Positions 62,483 to 64,000 of a DNA stretch of 64,000 nucleotides are shown here, piece after piece. Source of the DNA: Methylotenera_A sp046598525 (GTDB lineage: Bacteria > Pseudomonadota > Gammaproteobacteria > Burkholderiales > Methylophilaceae); assembly GCA_046598525.1 (NCBI GenBank), contig JBKJIJ010000006.1:62001-126000 (forward strand). The letters run 5' to 3'. The notes below the pieces were generated by a model that saw only the letters and a list, made by a program, of their open reading frames with translations, was not told where the DNA came from and searched no databases. The translations under genes were made by a program, and so were the position numbers. The first letter of the stretch is position 1, and each line of letters starts with the position of its first letter.

Positions 62483-63904
62483 ATGAAATACATATCAACC
62501 CGCGGGCAATCGCCTGCTTTAAGTTTTAGCGAAATCTTATTAGGCGGCTTGGCGCCTGATGGCGGCTTATATCTGCCTGAAACCTATCCGCAATTTAGCG
62601 ATGCCGATTTAAGCGCAATGCGCGGCATGAATTACGCTGATTTAGCCTTTGCGATTTTAAGCCGCTTAATTGATGATATCCCAGCCGCGGATTTAAAAGC
62701 CATTATCGATAAAACGTACAGGGCAGACGTTTACAGCTTTACGCGCGCAGGCCAAAACGCGGCGGATATTACGCCAACCGTTAAATTAGAAGAAAACTTG
62801 TATTTATTAAGCCTTTCTAACGGCCCAACTTTGGCATTTAAAGACATGGCGATGCAGTTGCTAGGCAATCTGTTTGAGTATGTATTGGCTAAAACAGGCC
62901 AAACAACCAATATTTTGGGCGCTACTTCTGGCGACACGGGTTCTGCGGCTGAATACGCTATGCGCGGCAAAAAAGGTGTGCGCGTATTTATGCTTTCACC
63001 ACATAAAAAAATGAGCCGCTTTCAAACTGCGCAAATGTTCAGCTTGCAAGATGAAAACATATTTAATATTGCGGTTAATGGCGTTTTTGACGATTGCCAA
63101 GATATGGTAAAAGCGGTTTCAAACGATGCCGCGTTTAAAGCGAAATACAAAATCGGCGCGGTTAACTCTATCAACTGGGGTCGTATTGTCGCGCAAGTGG
63201 TGTATTACTTTAAAGGCTATTTTGCGGTTACAGAAAGTAATAATCAAAAAGTAGATTTTTCTGTTCCAAGCGGTAATTTTGGCAACGTTTGTGCAGGCCA
63301 TATTGCGCGCATGATGGGCTTGCCGATTGATAAGTTAGTGGTAGCCACTAACGAAAATGATGTGTTGGATGAATTTTTCAAAACAGGCGTCTACCGCCCG
63401 CGCGGTTCAGCCAACACGTATCAAACATCTAGCCCTTCAATGGATATTAGCAAAGCATCCAACTTTGAGCGTTTTGTGTTTGATTTGGTAGGTCGCGACA
63501 GTGCCAAAGTGCGCGAGTTGTGGGCTAGCGTCGATAAAGGCGGCGCCTTTGACATTAAGCAACTAATGCCAAAACTAGCCGATTATGGCTTTGTATCTGG
63601 CAGCAGTAATCACGAAAACCGCATGAAAGTTATTCGCGAATCTCAAGCAAAATATGCGGTAGTGGTTGATACGCACACGGCCGATGGCCTTAAAGTAGCG
63701 CTGGAATACCGCCAAGAAAACACGCCAATGGTGGTTCTAGAAACGGCCCTTCCGGCTAAATTTGAAGATGCGCTAGTAGAAGCATTAGGTGAGATTCCGC
63801 CAAGACCCGATTGCTTAAAAGGAATTGAGCTATTGCCGCAAAAATTTACGGTGATGGATGCTGATGTGGATGCGATTAAAGATTTTATTGTTAAAAACAC
63901 CTAA
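62483..63904 (+). CDS. thrC: Threonine synthase
   Basis: ThrC converts O-phosphohomoserine to threonine with PLP. The 473-residue protein begins MKYISTRGQSPALSFSEILL. It has the PLP Lys in GPTLAFKDMAMQLLG, GATSGDTGSAAEYAM and the phosphate-binding FSVPSGNFGNVCAGH. It belongs to the long (yeast/E. coli-like) class. thrB is not in the window, so homoserine kinase must be elsewhere. The gene ends the alaA-hom-thrC run. Confidence 0.97.
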   Translation: MKYISTRGQSPALSFSEILLGGLAPDGGLYLPETYPQFSDADLSAMRGMNYADLAFAILSRLIDDIPAADLKAIIDKTYRADVYSFTRAGQNAADITPTVKLEENLYLLSLSNGPTLAFKDMAMQLLGNLFEYVLAKTGQTTNILGATSGDTGSAAEYAMRGKKGVRVFMLSPHKKMSRFQTAQMFSLQDENIFNIAVNGVFDDCQDMVKAVSNDAAFKAKYKIGAVNSINWGRIVAQVVYYFKGYFAVTESNNQKVDFSVPSGNFGNVCAGHIARMMGLPIDKLVVATNENDVLDEFFKTGVYRPRGSANTYQTSSPSMDISKASNFERFVFDLVGRDSAKVRELWASVDKGGAFDIKQLMPKLADYGFVSGSSNHENRMKVIRESQAKYAVVVDTHTADGLKVALEYRQENTPMVVLETALPAKFEDALVEALGEIPPRPDCLKGIELLPQKFTVMDADVDAIKDFIVKNT

Positions 63905-63971
63905 ATTGCTGTCATGATTAACCTAAGGTTTATTTAGGCTAAAAAACGGATTGTTTAGAGGTTTGCAAAAG

Positions 63972-64000
63972 CTAGATTCTTCGCTATGCTCAAAATGACG
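63972..64000. repeat. Arm of the dispersed GATTCTTCGC repeat at the window edge
   Basis: CTAGATTCTTCGCTATGCTC and AAAATGACG match the arms at 37032-37098 and near 37905. The copy runs out of the window, so its partner arm cannot be seen. Confidence 0.65.

Noticed and set aside
1..64000. CRISPR arrays, tRNA or rRNA genes, prophage
   Set aside because: No regularly spaced repeats, no cloverleaf with conserved TTCGA-type loop and no phage structural genes were seen on reading through the window.

Overview
The window looks like chromosome from a betaproteobacterial methylotroph, most likely of the Methylophilaceae (Methylotenera/Methylophilus type). The clearest sign is a block of methanol-dehydrogenase maturation genes in the order mxaR-S-A-C-K-L. 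Housekeeping genes read as proteobacterial (guaBA, glyA-nrdR-ribD, pyrG-kdsA-eno-ftsB, alaA-hom-thrC), coding sequence is moderately AT-rich, and TTG or GTG starts are common. The genus is an inference; no rRNA or tRNA gene was recognised.

Layout. 1-9.7 kb: the end of a TonB-dependent receptor, an NtrC-type regulator, purT with a truncated haemoglobin, and a three-gene signalling set (GAF/PAS kinase, lone receiver, REC-PAS-GGDEF-EAL protein). 9.7-22.1 kb: two DEAD-box helicases back to back with typA, an ABC-F ATPase, a nitroreductase, a GreA/GreB-like factor, a lipoprotein and guaB-guaA. 22.2-24.5 kb: a DUF4124 protein, then a decayed patch with an IS256-family transposase relic and a umuC relic. 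24.6-29.1 kb: two phosphohexomutases, a four-EF-hand protein, a retropepsin-like protease and iscX. 29.5-37.8 kb: glyA, nrdR, ribD and tatD with small hairpin elements between them, then mtnA, a secreted glycosidase-like protein and a FucA-type aldolase that may form a methylthioribose salvage branch. 37.8-41.7 kb: a repeat island, a frameshifted lipoprotein, and an acetate-permease-type symporter with a REP pair inside its 5' end. 41.8-47.8 kb: pyrG-kdsA-eno-ftsB and ygfZ/ygfX. 47.8-56.1 kb: the mxa accessory block, a second mxaL-like gene, a small membrane protein and a divergent AraC regulator with a probable frameshift. 56.2-64 kb: fabA-fabB, small envelope proteins and alaA-hom-thrC.

The least ordinary feature is the number of short palindromic elements that end at or within a few bases of start codons (guaA, nrdR, ribD, tatD, ftsB, actP). 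Two 141-bp copies around ribD have co-varying arms and carry a Shine-Dalgarno sequence plus a five-codon minicistron (MSNAV). In the ribD copy the minicistron stop overlaps the GTG start of ribD, so a mobile-type repeat appears to supply translation initiation to a core gene. The other main points are the mxa accessory set without mxaFJGI, a perfect palindrome upstream of mxaR, the possible DHAP shunt, and a promoter pair sharing one -35 region between typA and a helicase gene.
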